The position numbers and the translations under genes are program-made. A stretch of 64,000 nt of DNA from Halopolyspora algeriensis (lineage in GTDB: Bacteria; Actinomycetota; Actinomycetes; Mycobacteriales; Pseudonocardiaceae), in assembly GCF_003337235.1 (NCBI RefSeq), contig NZ_QPJC01000001.1, positions 524,353-588,352 on the forward strand. The letters are read 5' to 3'. Position 1 is the first letter of the stretch. The number at the start of each line of letters is the position of its first letter. Positions 54,756 to 63,570 of this stretch are shown here, piece by piece. The notes under the pieces were generated by a model. It searched no databases, was not told where the DNA came from, and worked only from the letters and a program-made list of their open reading frames with translations.

Positions 54756-56135
54756 ATGTCCGATCAAGGAACTCAGCCGAGCGATACCGACCCCACGGCG
54801 CCGGACCCGCAGGCTCAGCAGGAACAGGCCTCATCGGGTAGGCAGACCTCGGTTTACAACCTCGATGCGCACACTCGGCGTTATGCACAGCGCACAGCGG
54901 GGATGACGGCCTCCGAAATCCGGGCTCTCTTCTCGGTCGCCAGCAGGCCCGAGGTCGTCTCGCTGGCGGGCGGCATGCCCAACCTGGCGGCTCTGCCCCT
55001 GGACTCCCTGGGCGAAGAGATCGCACGGTTGGTCTCGACGGACGGCCAGGCGGCGTTGCAGTACGGCTCCGCCCAGGGGGTTCCCCAGCTGCGGGAGCAG
55101 ATCTGCGAGATCATGTCGCTGGAGGGTATCGACGCCCACCCGGACGACGTGATGGTCACCGTCGGATCCCAGATGGCGATGGACCTGGTTACCCGAGTCT
55201 TCGTCGACCCCGGCGACGTCGTCCTCGCCGAGGGGCCGTCCTTCGTGGGAGCGCTCGGTTCGTTCGCGGCCTACCAGGCCGACATCGTGCACGTGGCGAT
55301 GGACTCCGACGGGTTGCAACCGGAAGCCCTGCGCCAGACGATCGACGAGGTCACCCGCCAGGGCAAACGGATCAAGTTCCTGTACACGATCCCGAACTTC
55401 CACAACCCCGCCGGCGTCACCCTGGCGACCGAGCGCCGCGCGGAAGTGCTCGACATCTGCGCCCGGCACGGGATCATGGTGCTGGAGGACAACCCGTACG
55501 GGCTTCTCGGTTTCGACGGTCAGACCTACCCGGCGCTGCGCGCATCGGACCCGGACAACGTGGTTTACCTGGGTTCGTTCTCCAAGGTCTTCGCCTCGGG
55601 GCTGCGGGTCGGTTGGGTGCTCGCACCCCATGCGGTTCGCGAGAAACTCGTTCTCGCCGCCGAGTCCGCCACGCTGTGCCCGCCCACCCTGAACCAGATG
55701 ATCGTCTCGCGGTACCTGAGCACGCATGACTGGCAGGGTCAGATCAAGGTTTTTCAGGAGCAGTACCGCGAGCGCCGCGATGCCATGCTGGGTGCTCTCG
55801 AGCAGCACATGCCCGCGGGGTGTGACTGGACGCATCCCGAAGGCGGCTTCTACGTCTGGTTCACCGCTCCCGAAGGGGTGGACGCCAAGGCGATGCTGCC
55901 ACGGGCGGTGACCCAGCGCGTTGCCTACGCTTCGGGAACGGGTTTCTACTCCGGCGAGTTCGGCAATCGGCAGATGCGGCTGTCCTTCTGCTACCCGACT
56001 CCCGAACGCATCCACGAGGGTGTGCGACGTCTGGCCAACACCATCACCGAGGAACTCGACCTCGTGCACACCTTCGGTTCCGCGGATCGGCGCCCGATGA
56101 CGGGACCGCAGGCGCCCTCGCCGGATACGGCGTAA
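54756..56135 (+). CDS. PLP-dependent class I/II aminotransferase
   Basis: The 459-residue enzyme is a fold-type I aminotransferase with the PLP lysine Lys277 in NVVYLGSFSKVFASGLRVGW. PNFHNPAGVTLATERR and EDNPYGLLGFDG are conserved blocks, and LAGGMPNLAALPLDSL opens the domain. Its pattern is that of the 2-aminoadipate/MocR-like group, so the amino donor is uncertain. The N-terminal 30 residues are a disordered tail. ATG at 54756 follows GGGAGCGCGG. Confidence 0.93.
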   Translation: MSDQGTQPSDTDPTAPDPQAQQEQASSGRQTSVYNLDAHTRRYAQRTAGMTASEIRALFSVASRPEVVSLAGGMPNLAALPLDSLGEEIARLVSTDGQAALQYGSAQGVPQLREQICEIMSLEGIDAHPDDVMVTVGSQMAMDLVTRVFVDPGDVVLAEGPSFVGALGSFAAYQADIVHVAMDSDGLQPEALRQTIDEVTRQGKRIKFLYTIPNFHNPAGVTLATERRAEVLDICARHGIMVLEDNPYGLLGFDGQTYPALRASDPDNVVYLGSFSKVFASGLRVGWVLAPHAVREKLVLAAESATLCPPTLNQMIVSRYLSTHDWQGQIKVFQEQYRERRDAMLGALEQHMPAGCDWTHPEGGFYVWFTAPEGVDAKAMLPRAVTQRVAYASGTGFYSGEFGNRQMRLSFCYPTPERIHEGVRRLANTITEELDLVHTFGSADRRPMTGPQAPSPDTA

Positions 56136-56264
56136 TCTCCACTGCCCGACGGCGTGGTGCGCTTTCGCCGCCGGACCTTTCGTGATTGTTCGATTCGTCC
56201 ACTGTGCCTTCAGCGACACGGAGCGCACAGTGGACTGCTACGTGTCAGGGATGTTGAGGCCGAA

Positions 56265-57215
56265 GTGTCCGATCGTTGGGTTGCCGTACTGTCGGGGGGA
56301 CTTTCGCATGAGCGCGAGGTGTCGTTGCGGTCCGGCCGTCGGTTGTCGGCGGCACTGAGGTCCGCGGACGTCACCGTGACCGAGTGGGATGCCGATGGTC
56401 GGCTGCTGGACCGGCTGCAGCACGAGCGCCCGGACGCCGTCGTCATCGCATTGCACGGCGGAGAGGGCGAGAACGGCGCGATCCAGTCGATTCTCGACAT
56501 GCTCGGAGTGCCCTATGTCGGTACCGATCCGCGTGCCTGCCGCCGGGCATGGGACAAGCCCACGGCGAAGGCCGAAATCGCCCGTGCGGGACTCACCACA
56601 CCGGACTGGGTCGTTCTGCCACATTCGACTTTCCGCGAACTCGGCGCCCAGGCCGTGCTCGATGCACTGGTGGCAAAACTGGGGTTGCCGCTGATGCTCA
56701 AACCCGACCAGGGTGGTTCCGCGCTCGGTGCCAGGGTGGTGCGCGAAGCCGCCGAGCTTCCTTCCGCAATGGTCGGCGCCCTGTCTTATGGGGACACCGT
56801 GCTCGTCGAGCAGTTCATCGAGGGAACCGAGGTGGCGATCGGTGTCCTGGACGGTACGGGCGGCCCCGAAGCACTCCCGGCCGTACGGATCGAGGCCGCC
56901 GATGGAGTCTACGACTACGCCGCCCGCTATACCGCAGGGTTGACGAGCTACCAGGCTCCCGCGGAGCTGGACGCGGAGACCGCCACCAGAGCAGGGGAGT
57001 TGGCGGTCGCAGCGCACCGGTTGCTCGGCTTGCGCGACGTGTCCCGGACCGATGCGATCGTCGACCGCCACGGCACCGTGCACTTTCTCGAGGTGAACGT
57101 CTCCCCGGGGCTGACGGAAACCTCACTGCTGCCCATGGCGATCGACGCCGCCGACCGCTCCCTGGGCACCACCTTCGCCGAGCTCATCGAGCGCGCCATC
57201 GCCCGCCGGCACTGA
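56265..57215 (+). CDS. ddl: D-alanine--D-alanine ligase family protein
   Basis: The 316-residue ATP-grasp enzyme begins VSDRWVAVLSGGLSHEREVSLRSGRRL, the N-terminal Ddl signature (GGxSxExEVS). GTDPRACRRAWDKPTAKA, PLMLKPDQGGSALGARVV and HFLEVNVSPGLTETSLLPMA give the ATP-grasp and substrate-binding blocks. It joins two D-alanines for peptidoglycan precursors. At about 316 residues it is of the short type. GTG at 56265 with GAGG upstream; an upstream frame from 56154 has no support. Confidence 0.9.
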   Translation: MSDRWVAVLSGGLSHEREVSLRSGRRLSAALRSADVTVTEWDADGRLLDRLQHERPDAVVIALHGGEGENGAIQSILDMLGVPYVGTDPRACRRAWDKPTAKAEIARAGLTTPDWVVLPHSTFRELGAQAVLDALVAKLGLPLMLKPDQGGSALGARVVREAAELPSAMVGALSYGDTVLVEQFIEGTEVAIGVLDGTGGPEALPAVRIEAADGVYDYAARYTAGLTSYQAPAELDAETATRAGELAVAAHRLLGLRDVSRTDAIVDRHGTVHFLEVNVSPGLTETSLLPMAIDAADRSLGTTFAELIERAIARRH

Positions 57216-57261
57216 GGGAGTGTCACCCGGGATCGTCACGAGCGGGGCAATGCGCTTCCTG

Positions 57262-57290
57262 CGGTGATGGTGTTCCGTTGCCCATCACCG
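57262..57290. terminator. Bidirectional terminator between ddl and parB
   Basis: CGGTGATGG (57262-57270) and CCATCACCG (57282-57290) are exact complements separated by 11 bases, in the gap between the two convergent genes. Confidence 0.55.
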
Positions 57291-57339
57291 TGCGGCACTT
57301 GCACTACGATTCAACACTCGTACCGGCCACGGCCCCGCC

Positions 57340-57355
57340 TGTTTCACGTGAAACT
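57340..57355. promoter_or_regulatory. parS: parS site 1
   Basis: TGTTTCACGTGAAACT matches the parS consensus TGTTNCACGTGAAACA except for the last base. It lies between ddl and parB. Confidence 0.92.
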
Positions 57356-57387
57356 CTCCACTGTCACGGTGACGAAATTGCCCCGTG

Positions 57388-58407
57388 TCATCGGTCGTCG
57401 ATCTTGACAGGGTTCTCGGCCGAATTCGGCAACATCAACTCGGCCAAGCGTTCGAGATCTTCAGCCGAACCGAACTCGATCACGATACGCCCCTTGCGTT
57501 GTCCGGACTCGACCTTGACCGTGGTGTCCCACTGATCGGAGAGCTTCTCCGCCAACCGTTCCGAGCCCGGAACCTCCATCCGCTTGCGCGGTGCCGGCTT
57601 CGGCTTCGCCGCTTCCGTCCCCTTCCACAGAGTCACCGCTTCCTCGGTGGCCCGAACCGACAGTCCCTCGGCGATGACCCGAGAGGCAAGCTCCTCCTGA
57701 CCGTTCGGGTCCTCCATGCTCAGCAGGGCCCGAGCGTGCCCGGCGGAAAGGACACCCGCGGCCACCCGTCGCTGCACGGGCAGGGGTAGTCGCAACAGCC
57801 GGATGGTGTTGGTGATGACCGGGCGACTACGACCGATTCGGTCGGCGAGTTCATCATGGGTCACGCCGAACTCGTCCAACAACTGCTGGTAGGCCGAAGC
57901 CTCCTCGAGAGGGTTGAGCTGGACTCGGTGAATGTTCTCCAGGAGTGCGTCCCGGAGGAGAGCATCGTCCTGGATCTGCCGGACGATTGCCGGAAGAACT
58001 TCCAGTCCGGCTCGCTGCGCGGCACGCCACCGCCGTTCCCCCATGATGAGCTCGTAATGCCCATCGCCGGTATCGCGTACGACGATCGGCTGCATCAGCC
58101 CGAACTCGCTGATGGAGTGCTCCAGCTCGGCCAGCGCCTCCTCGTCGAACACCTGGCGTGGCTGCCTCGGATTCGGCGTGATCGCCGCGATATCGACCTC
58201 GCGGTAGACGGCACCTGCCACGGTCCCGCCTGTTTCACGTGAAACCGAAGTCTCCTGCTCCGGATACGTGCGGTGTTCCTGATGGCCACCATTCGGCGAT
58301 TCGGGAGACCGTGCACCCCCGGATACCGCCTCGGCGTTCTCCTCCGGGGGTGCACTCGGGATCAGCGCGGCCAGTCCTCGTCCCAGGCCGCCTCGACGCT
58401 CCGTCAT
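57388..58407 (-). CDS. parB: Chromosome-partitioning protein ParB
   Basis: The 339-residue protein has the ParB CTPase/DNA-clamp domain: [20 protein letters not shown] and [11 protein letters not shown] (residues 123-133), followed by the helix-turn-helix with [21 protein letters not shown]. It binds parS and spreads to form the segregation complex with ParA. A parS site (58231-58246) lies within its own coding sequence, giving SRET at residues 56-59. Its start overlaps the parA stop by four bases (ATGA). Confidence 0.96.
   Translation of the reverse strand: MTERRGGLGRGLAALIPSAPPEENAEAVSGGARSPESPNGGHQEHRTYPEQETSVSRETGGTVAGAVYREVDIAAITPNPRQPRQVFDEEALAELEHSISEFGLMQPIVVRDTGDGHYELIMGERRWRAAQRAGLEVLPAIVRQIQDDALLRDALLENIHRVQLNPLEEASAYQQLLDEFGVTHDELADRIGRSRPVITNTIRLLRLPLPVQRRVAAGVLSAGHARALLSMEDPNGQEELASRVIAEGLSVRATEEAVTLWKGTEAAKPKPAPRKRMEVPGSERLAEKLSDQWDTTVKVESGQRKGRIVIEFGSAEDLERLAELMLPNSAENPVKIDDR
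58231..58246. promoter_or_regulatory. parS: parS site 2, inside parB
   Basis: TGTTTCACGTGAAACC, 15 of 16 bases consensus, encodes part of the ParB residues SVSRET. Confidence 0.92.
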
Positions 58408-59402
58408 GCCGTCTTCCTCTCGGAACCTCGTTCGGCGATCTCGCGCGCCGCATCGAGATAGCTCATCGAACCGCGCGATCCCGGGTCGTAGGTCAGCACG
58501 GTCTGCCCGAAGCCGGGAGCTTCGGAAATCTTGACGCTGCGGGGAATCACCGTTCGCAACGCGAGCTCGCCGAAATGCCCTCGTACCTCACTGGTGACCT
58601 GGTCGGCGAGTTTGGTGCGGCCGTCATACATCGTCAGCAGGATCGTGGAGATCGTCAAAGCGGGGTTCAGGTGCGACTGTACGAGTTCGATATTACTCAG
58701 CAGCTGCCCCAGCCCCTCGAGGGCGTAATACTCGCATTGGATCGGGATGACCACTTCGTCCGCGGCCACCATCGCGTTCACCGTGAGCAGTCCGAGCGAC
58801 GGCGGGCAGTCGATGAAGACGTAGTCGACATCGAGTTGGTCCAGCACGCCGGAACCGAGCGCCTCCTTCAGGCGTGCCTCCCGGGCGACCATCGTGACCA
58901 ACTCGATTTCCGAACCGGCCAGGTCGATAGTGGCCGGCACGCAGTGGAGATTCTCCGATTGGGTGCTCTCCACCGCCGCATCGGCGATCCCGATCTCGCC
59001 GAGAAGGATTTCGTAGATCGAAGGCACATTGGATCGGTGCTCGACTCCGAGCGCGGTGCTCGCATTCCCCTGCGGATCGAGATCTATCACGAGTACGTTG
59101 AGTCCCTGCAGGGCCAGGGCCGCAGCGAGGTTCACCGTGCTCGTCGTCTTGCCGACTCCGCCCTTCTGATTGGCGACCGTCAGGATGCGCCGTCGCTCCG
59201 GACGGGGAAGTTGAATCGTTTCGGGGTGCAGCACTCGAGTGGCCCGTTCGGCTTCCTCCATGATCGGTGTCCACCCGAACTCCTCCGAGCTGACCCCGGA
59301 GTGCTCACCGCCCCCGGGGCTCGAGGGAAAGCGCATACCACCCACCGCGCGCCCTCTGGTTTCACGTGAAACGTGGCCCGCTCCGTTCGACTCCGGATTC
59401 AT
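58404..59402 (-). CDS. parA: Chromosome-partitioning ATPase ParA (Soj)
   Basis: The 332-residue protein has the deviant Walker A motif KGGVGKTT at residues 80-87, with [15 protein letters not shown] and FIDCPPSLG. It is the ATPase that moves ParB-parS complexes. A tail of about 70 residues precedes the domain and contains SRET (12-15), encoded by a parS site. ATG at 59402 lies three bases after the rsmG stop with GGAAGG upstream, so rsmG, parA and parB are one operon. Confidence 0.97.
   Translation of the reverse strand: MNPESNGAGHVSRETRGRAVGGMRFPSSPGGGEHSGVSSEEFGWTPIMEEAERATRVLHPETIQLPRPERRRILTVANQKGGVGKTTSTVNLAAALALQGLNVLVIDLDPQGNASTALGVEHRSNVPSIYEILLGEIGIADAAVESTQSENLHCVPATIDLAGSEIELVTMVAREARLKEALGSGVLDQLDVDYVFIDCPPSLGLLTVNAMVAADEVVIPIQCEYYALEGLGQLLSNIELVQSHLNPALTISTILLTMYDGRTKLADQVTSEVRGHFGELALRTVIPRSVKISEAPGFGQTVLTYDPGSRGSMSYLDAAREIAERGSERKTA
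59358..59373. promoter_or_regulatory. parS: parS site 3, inside parA
   Basis: The core GTTTCACGTGAAAC (59359-59372) is intact; flanking bases differ from consensus. It lies in the 5' part of parA. Confidence 0.88.
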
Positions 59403-59405
59403 GTG

Positions 59406-60155
59406 TCAGCGATCCTTCCTTGTCCGACGCTTGCCGCTACGGCGGCGAGTGGATACGGGTCGCGACGAGACATCGACCGCCCGTTCCACCACCACGACAT
59501 TTGTGGGGACCTCGAGTACGCCGCCACCACAGGAAAGCACCTCCTGACGGGCACCTCCCGCACGCTCGATGGCCACGCGGTCCCGGGCGAGTTCCTCCGA
59601 GGCACTGGCCCCTTTCATGGCGAGCAGTCGGCCGCCGGGGCGGGCCAACGGCAGGCACCAGGCCGTCAGACGCTCCATCGGTGCGACGGCACGAGCGATC
59701 ACGACGTCCTGACCCGCCAGTCGTTCCCGCACCGGACCCTCCTCAGCACGTCCACGCACCACCTCGACGGTCAGTGCCAACTCGGCAACGACCTCCTGCA
59801 GCCAAGCCACTCGCCGCGCCATCGGTTCGAGCAGAGTGACCGTGATATCCGGGCGTGCGATCGCCAACGGGATACCCGGAAGTCCCGCCCCGGAGCCTAC
59901 GTCGAGCACCCCACTCCGTGGTGTCAGCAACTCCGCAATCACCGCAGAGTTCAACAGATGTCTTTCCCACAGGCGCCCCACTTCGCGGGGGCCGATCAAG
60001 CCACGCCGGACTCCGTGCTCGGTAAGCATCCGCGCAAAGTGCTCCGCCAAGGGGAGACGCTCACCGAAGACACGCTGTTTGGCTTCCTGCGTGACCTCGG
60101 CACTCCCTTGGCCCTCACGGTCCTCCACTCCCTCGACCTCCCTGCGTTGTTTCAC
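59406..60155 (-). CDS. rsmG: 16S rRNA (guanine527-N7)-methyltransferase RsmG (GidB)
   Basis: The 249-residue enzyme has the AdoMet motif VLDVGSGAGLPGIPLAIARP and the RsmG blocks GLIGPREVGRLWERHLLNSA and VIARAVAPMERLTAW. It methylates G527 in the 30S decoding site. The C-terminal 25 residues form a basic tail. The GTG start lies within a parS site (minus strand: CACGTGAAAC), explaining an HVKQ-like beginning; the exact start is therefore less certain. Confidence 0.92.
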   Translation of the reverse strand: MKQRREVEGVEDREGQGSAEVTQEAKQRVFGERLPLAEHFARMLTEHGVRRGLIGPREVGRLWERHLLNSAVIAELLTPRSGVLDVGSGAGLPGIPLAIARPDITVTLLEPMARRVAWLQEVVAELALTVEVVRGRAEEGPVRERLAGQDVVIARAVAPMERLTAWCLPLARPGGRLLAMKGASASEELARDRVAIERAGGARQEVLSCGGGVLEVPTNVVVVERAVDVSSRPVSTRRRSGKRRTRKDR

Positions 60156-60163
60156 GTGAAACC
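60148..60163. promoter_or_regulatory. parS: parS site 4, overlapping the rsmG start
   Basis: TGTTTCACGTGAAACC matches 15 of 16 consensus bases and overlaps the rsmG start codon. Confidence 0.92.
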
Positions 60164-60229
60164 CCGACCGACACTCACCCGGAGAGGACCTTAGAGGGTG
60201 CACGGACCGGGGTCGACTGGCCGGCTTCC

Positions 60230-60253
60230 GACAAGCGGTGTCAGCCGCTTGTC
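60230..60253. repeat. Perfect 9-bp hairpin upstream of rsmG
   Basis: GACAAGCGG (60230-60238) and CCGCTTGTC (60245-60253) are exact complements across six bases, in the gap between jag and rsmG. Confidence 0.45.
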
Positions 60254-60272
60254 GCCACGCACGCAGCCCGCA

Positions 60273-60288
60273 CCGCTCACGTGAAACC
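60273..60288. promoter_or_regulatory. Degenerate parS half-site
   Basis: CCGCTCACGTGAAACC keeps the right half and core of parS but has four mismatches on the left. It may be a decayed or weak site. Confidence 0.4.
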
Positions 60289-60297
60289 TGCTCGCAC

Positions 60298-60336
60298 AAA
60301 AAAGCTGCCCCCCGGTCCGACGACCGCGAGGGCAGC
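60298..60336 (-). terminator. Intrinsic terminator after jag
   Basis: On the minus strand GCTGCCC (60336-60330) pairs with GGGCAGC (60310-60304), followed by TTTTTT (60303-60298). It ends the rpmH-rnpA-yidD-yidC-jag transcript. Confidence 0.75.
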
Positions 60337-60357
60337 ATCCGGGTGAGCAGCATGGCA

Positions 60358-60900
60358 TCACTCCACCCGGTACACGACAACCTTCCGGTTCGGAGGCTCA
60401 CCCTCGCTCTCGCTGTGCACACCGTCGACCTCGGCCACCGCATCGTGCACGATCTTGCGTTCGAACGGGCTCATCGGACGCAGCCGCGTCTCCTCGCCCG
60501 TCTCGAGGACGCTCCGGGCAGTGGTACGCCCCAGCTTGCTCAGTTCGTCGCGTCGACTCGCGCGCCATCCGGCGATATCGAGCATCAAGCGACTTCGCTC
60601 ACCGGTCTCCTGCTGCACCGCCAATCGCGTCAGCTCCTGCAGCGCCTCGAGAACCTCGCCGCTACGGCCGACAAGCTTCTCGAGATCGTCACCACCATCG
60701 ATGCTGACGATGGCACGTCCCGCCTCGACATCGAGATCGATGTCACCGTCGTAGTCGAGCAGGTCGAGCAGTTTCTCCAGGTAGTCACCCGCGATATCGC
60801 CTTCCTTGACGAGCGCCGCATCGGTCTCGGTCACGGACTCGTCGGAGCCGTCTGCCGGAACCTGTGCATCCTGGCCGGACTCCTGCACGGTTTCAGACAC
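60358..60900 (-). CDS. jag: Jag/KhpB RNA-binding protein (KH-R3H)
   Basis: The 180-residue protein has an acidic N-terminal tail, a KH domain (SIDGGDDLEKLVGRSGEVLEALQELTRLAV, with GRSG loop) and an R3H domain (RTTARSVLETGEETRLRPMSPFERKIVHDAV). It binds RNA and is tied to cell-division and YidC-linked functions. GTG at 60900 with GAGGAG upstream. It follows yidC in the operon. Confidence 0.94.
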   Translation of the reverse strand: MSETVQESGQDAQVPADGSDESVTETDAALVKEGDIAGDYLEKLLDLLDYDGDIDLDVEAGRAIVSIDGGDDLEKLVGRSGEVLEALQELTRLAVQQETGERSRLMLDIAGWRASRRDELSKLGRTTARSVLETGEETRLRPMSPFERKIVHDAVAEVDGVHSESEGEPPNRKVVVYRVE

Positions 60901-60932
60901 TGGGTGTCTCCTCTCCAGGGATTCGCGGGGGC

Positions 60933-61892
60933 TTATCGGGACTCGCCCGAGAATCCCCCATCACGGAAACGATCTTCGGTTGCTCCGGGGATTTCACTGG
61001 GCCGGTCGTCACTCGCGCCCGCTTCCACCGGTTCGGCATGCGCGACGGCACCCTTCGGGGCATCGTTCGACTCGGCAGCAGGGACAACCCCGGTGGGGGC
61101 GGTCGCCGCTCGCTCGCCTTCCTCCCGGTCGATCCTGCTGAAGACGATTCGCTGCTGGGCCAATGTCCAGACATTGTTGGCCAGCCAGTAGAGCAGGATA
61201 GCCAGAGGCAGGAACGGGCCCGCGATCAGAGCGAACATCGGAAACAGCCACAGCGTCATGCGGTTCACGAGCGCGGTCTGCGAGTTCGAGCCCTGTTCCG
61301 GGGCCTGGCGCTGGATCGAGTGGCGGGCTGTGAAATGGGTCGCGACAGCCGCTGCGATCATCAGCGGCACACCCACCAGGATCATGGACATGCGGTCGGT
61401 GCCGAAATCGGCGAGCATCCGGGAAGGTTGGCTGATCGTGTTCGCCAAGTTGGCACCGAACAGATCCGCTTCCACGAACGAGACGACATCGGCACGATCG
61501 AACACGAAGTTCGACGCGGCATCCGGTTTGAACCCGTTGAGGACCTGGAACAGGCCGATGAACACCGGCACCTGCACCAGCATCGGCAGGCAACCACCGA
61601 GCGGATTGAACCCCTGCTCGGCCTGCAGTTTCTGCATCTCCTGGGCCATCCGCTGCCGGTCGTTGCCGTACTTGTCCTGCAGCTCGCGAACCCGTGGGGC
61701 GAACTCCTGCATCTTTTTCATCGAACGCACTTGGTGTACGAACGGTTTGAACAGCAGGGCACGCACACTGAAGACCAGAAAGACGACCGACAGGGTCCAG
61801 GCGTAGCCACTCGACGGATCGAGGACGTAACCGAAGACCGTGTGCCAGAACCACAGGATGGCCGAAACCGGGTCATTGATGAAGTCCAGCAC
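60933..61892 (-). CDS. yidC: Membrane protein insertase YidC
   Basis: The 319-residue protein has the YidC/Oxa1 core: LSVVFLVFSVRALLFKPF, QEFAPRVRELQDKYGNDRQRMAQEM, NPLGGCLPMLVQVPVFIGLFQVL and RMTLWLFPMFALIAGPFLPLAILLYWLANNVWTLAQQ. Five spans are expected. The C-terminal 75 residues are a charged tail. It inserts membrane proteins alone or with Sec. GTG at 61892 follows GAGGAG, which overlaps the yidD stop. Confidence 0.95.
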   Translation of the reverse strand: MLDFINDPVSAILWFWHTVFGYVLDPSSGYAWTLSVVFLVFSVRALLFKPFVHQVRSMKKMQEFAPRVRELQDKYGNDRQRMAQEMQKLQAEQGFNPLGGCLPMLVQVPVFIGLFQVLNGFKPDAASNFVFDRADVVSFVEADLFGANLANTISQPSRMLADFGTDRMSMILVGVPLMIAAAVATHFTARHSIQRQAPEQGSNSQTALVNRMTLWLFPMFALIAGPFLPLAILLYWLANNVWTLAQQRIVFSRIDREEGERAATAPTGVVPAAESNDAPKGAVAHAEPVEAGASDDRPSEIPGATEDRFRDGGFSGESR

Positions 61893-61896
61893 TGAA

Positions 61897-62265
61897 CTAC
61901 TCCTCGGCGCGGGGTCGGGGGGCATGGGTGCTGCTGGACTCACCGGGAACGGTCGATTCCCGCAAGGCCCGGCTTCGCCGGAAGGATTCCCGCCGAGGCG
62001 GTACGGGGTCCAGGCCGCCGGGATGCCAGGGGCCGCAGCGCAGCAGCCGCCACAGGGTCAGCCCGCTTCCGCGAAACGCACCGTGCACCGTCAGCGCTTC
62101 CACCGCGTAAGCACTGCAACTCGGGTAGAACCGGCACATCGGGGGGAGCAGCGGCGAGATCACCGCGCGGTAGAGCCGGATGGGCAGGAGCAGGATCCAC
62201 GCAAGCGGCCCTGGGCGCCGCGCGACATCGCGGTGCCGATCGGCGGATTGGTCTTGCTCTGCCAT
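61897..62265 (-). CDS. yidD: Membrane insertion efficiency factor YidD
   Basis: The 122-residue protein has the YidD block RLYRAVISPLLPPMCRFYPSCSAYAVEAL and WRLLRCGPWHPGGLDPVP. It assists YidC. The stop codon lies inside the ribosome site of yidC. ATG at 62265 is used; a longer upstream frame overlaps rnpA and is rejected. Confidence 0.92.
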   Translation of the reverse strand: MAEQDQSADRHRDVARRPGPLAWILLLPIRLYRAVISPLLPPMCRFYPSCSAYAVEALTVHGAFRGSGLTLWRLLRCGPWHPGGLDPVPPRRESFRRSRALRESTVPGESSSTHAPRPRAEE

Positions 62266-62278
62266 CACATGTGTTCCG

Positions 62279-62770
62279 TCAATGAGAGCCCGCGGCCGAA
62301 GTGGGCAACTGCAGCTTGCGGAATGCGGCGTCGAGGTCCTTGCCCAATTCACGACTGTTCGCCCGGGCGGCCGGGGGTAAGGCACGCACCACCACCAGTG
62401 TGCCAGGTGGCAGCCCTGCGAGACGATCGCGCATCAGATGCCGCAGACGCCGCGCGACACGGTGACGCACCACCGCATTGCCGACGGCCTTGCTCACGAC
62501 AAAACCCACCCGGGTCGGTTCGCCCCGTTCCCGGGTGGGTGCCGTCTCGATGGGCGAGGCCTCGTCATCGGTCCGATGCCCCCCACTGGTTCGTCGGGGC
62601 GTTGCCTCGCCCGGGCCGGACACATCGGCACGTGGCGCAGCAGCACCCGCACCGCCCGACCCCGGCAGCAACACATGCACCACCAGGCGTGATCGCCCGG
62701 ATCGGCGACCACGACGGACCACCAGGCTGAAGTCCTGGCTTCGGGTCAGGCGGGCAGCCGCAGGAAGCAC
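62279..62770 (-). CDS. rnpA: Ribonuclease P protein component
   Basis: The 163-residue protein pairs with the RNA subunit to mature tRNA 5' ends. The N-terminal [28 protein letters not shown] and the C-terminal [30 protein letters not shown] are conserved, including the RNR-like basic motif region. Between them lies an insertion of about 48 residues (37-84) rich in Gly, Ala, Pro and Glu; a typical family member is about 120 residues. It starts 13 bases after rpmH. Confidence 0.93.
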   Translation of the reverse strand: MLPAAARLTRSQDFSLVVRRGRRSGRSRLVVHVLLPGSGGAGAAAPRADVSGPGEATPRRTSGGHRTDDEASPIETAPTRERGEPTRVGFVVSKAVGNAVVRHRVARRLRHLMRDRLAGLPPGTLVVVRALPPAARANSRELGKDLDAAFRKLQLPTSAAGSH

Positions 62771-62783
62771 GGTCCGCAGACGC

Positions 62784-62927
62784 TCAGGCGGTCAGCTGCT
62801 TACGACCCCTGCGGCGACGAGCGGCCACGATCGCGCGGCCGGCCCGGGTGCGCATGCGCAGCCGGAACCCGTGGGTCTTGGCCCGCTTACGATTGTTCGG
62901 CTGATAGGTGCGCTTGCCCTTGCTCAC
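62784..62927 (-). CDS. rpmH: 50S ribosomal protein L34
   Basis: The 47-residue protein [20 protein letters not shown] ... [13 protein letters not shown] is L34 by full-length pattern. It starts at GTG 62927 with GGGAGA eight bases upstream, and heads the operon rpmH-rnpA-yidD-yidC-jag. Confidence 0.97.
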   Translation of the reverse strand: MSKGKRTYQPNNRKRAKTHGFRLRMRTRAGRAIVAARRRRGRKQLTA

Positions 62928-63570
62928 GGTCGATTCTCCCGGTTACTACAGGCGCAAAATGGCCACAGTGGCTCGGTCAGGTACCCCCCACCCGCCAGGC
63001 TGCGATCGCCGCTTTCCCGACTGTGGCCGGGCCCGGCAGGAAATGCGTGCTACATCAGTGCGAGGTGGCACACAGCGCCCGAACACCAAGCGCCCGAACA
63101 CCGTCGGAAATCAAGCGCGATCGCATGCCCGCTTGTACAGCGGGGGACTGTACGAGGGTACGCAGGGCGAGAAGCCGGTTCCAAACCGGGGTGCCACCTC
63201 TACCCCGCACACTGCCCCCGCGGCTTGCTGACCGCGGCTGTTCCCGGCGGCCTTGAAGACCACGAGAGCCACTTGCTAACCTGCCCGTCCGCTCACGCGC
63301 TCGGGTTCACCGATCGGCGCGGGTCTGCGACCCGGAGGTCACAAGAACCCGGCGTCATGGCTTGACCTCGATCGACACAGCACCGTGGGCCCCACGGCGC
63401 ACCATCACGCCATTCTGCCGTACCTTCGTGCACAGTTGTGGACAACTCTGTGGATACGTATCTCGACAACGTCCATTCAGAGCTGACCCGACCACCCGCG
63501 CAGATCCTGCGATTCGCGCGGGTACCGGGGCGCGCGGGTCACGTGCCAACGAGGGGAGGGGAGCCCAGCG
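62928..63570. other. rpmH-dnaA intergenic region (origin-side)
   Basis: No coding frame is convincing. It holds a 15-base-period direct repeat (AGCGCCCGAACACC at 63074-63087 and 63089-63102), a palindrome CCGTGGG-C-CCCACGG (63383-63397) and two DnaA-box-like sites (63437-63445, 63449-63457). It may carry the promoters of rpmH and dnaA and part of the origin. Confidence 0.6.
63437..63457 (-). promoter_or_regulatory. DnaA boxes upstream of dnaA
   Basis: TGTGGACAA (63437-63445) is the complement of the DnaA box TTGTCCACA, and TGTGGATAC (63449-63457) matches TGTGGATAA at eight of nine positions. Such sites often mediate dnaA autoregulation or form part of the origin. Confidence 0.6.
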
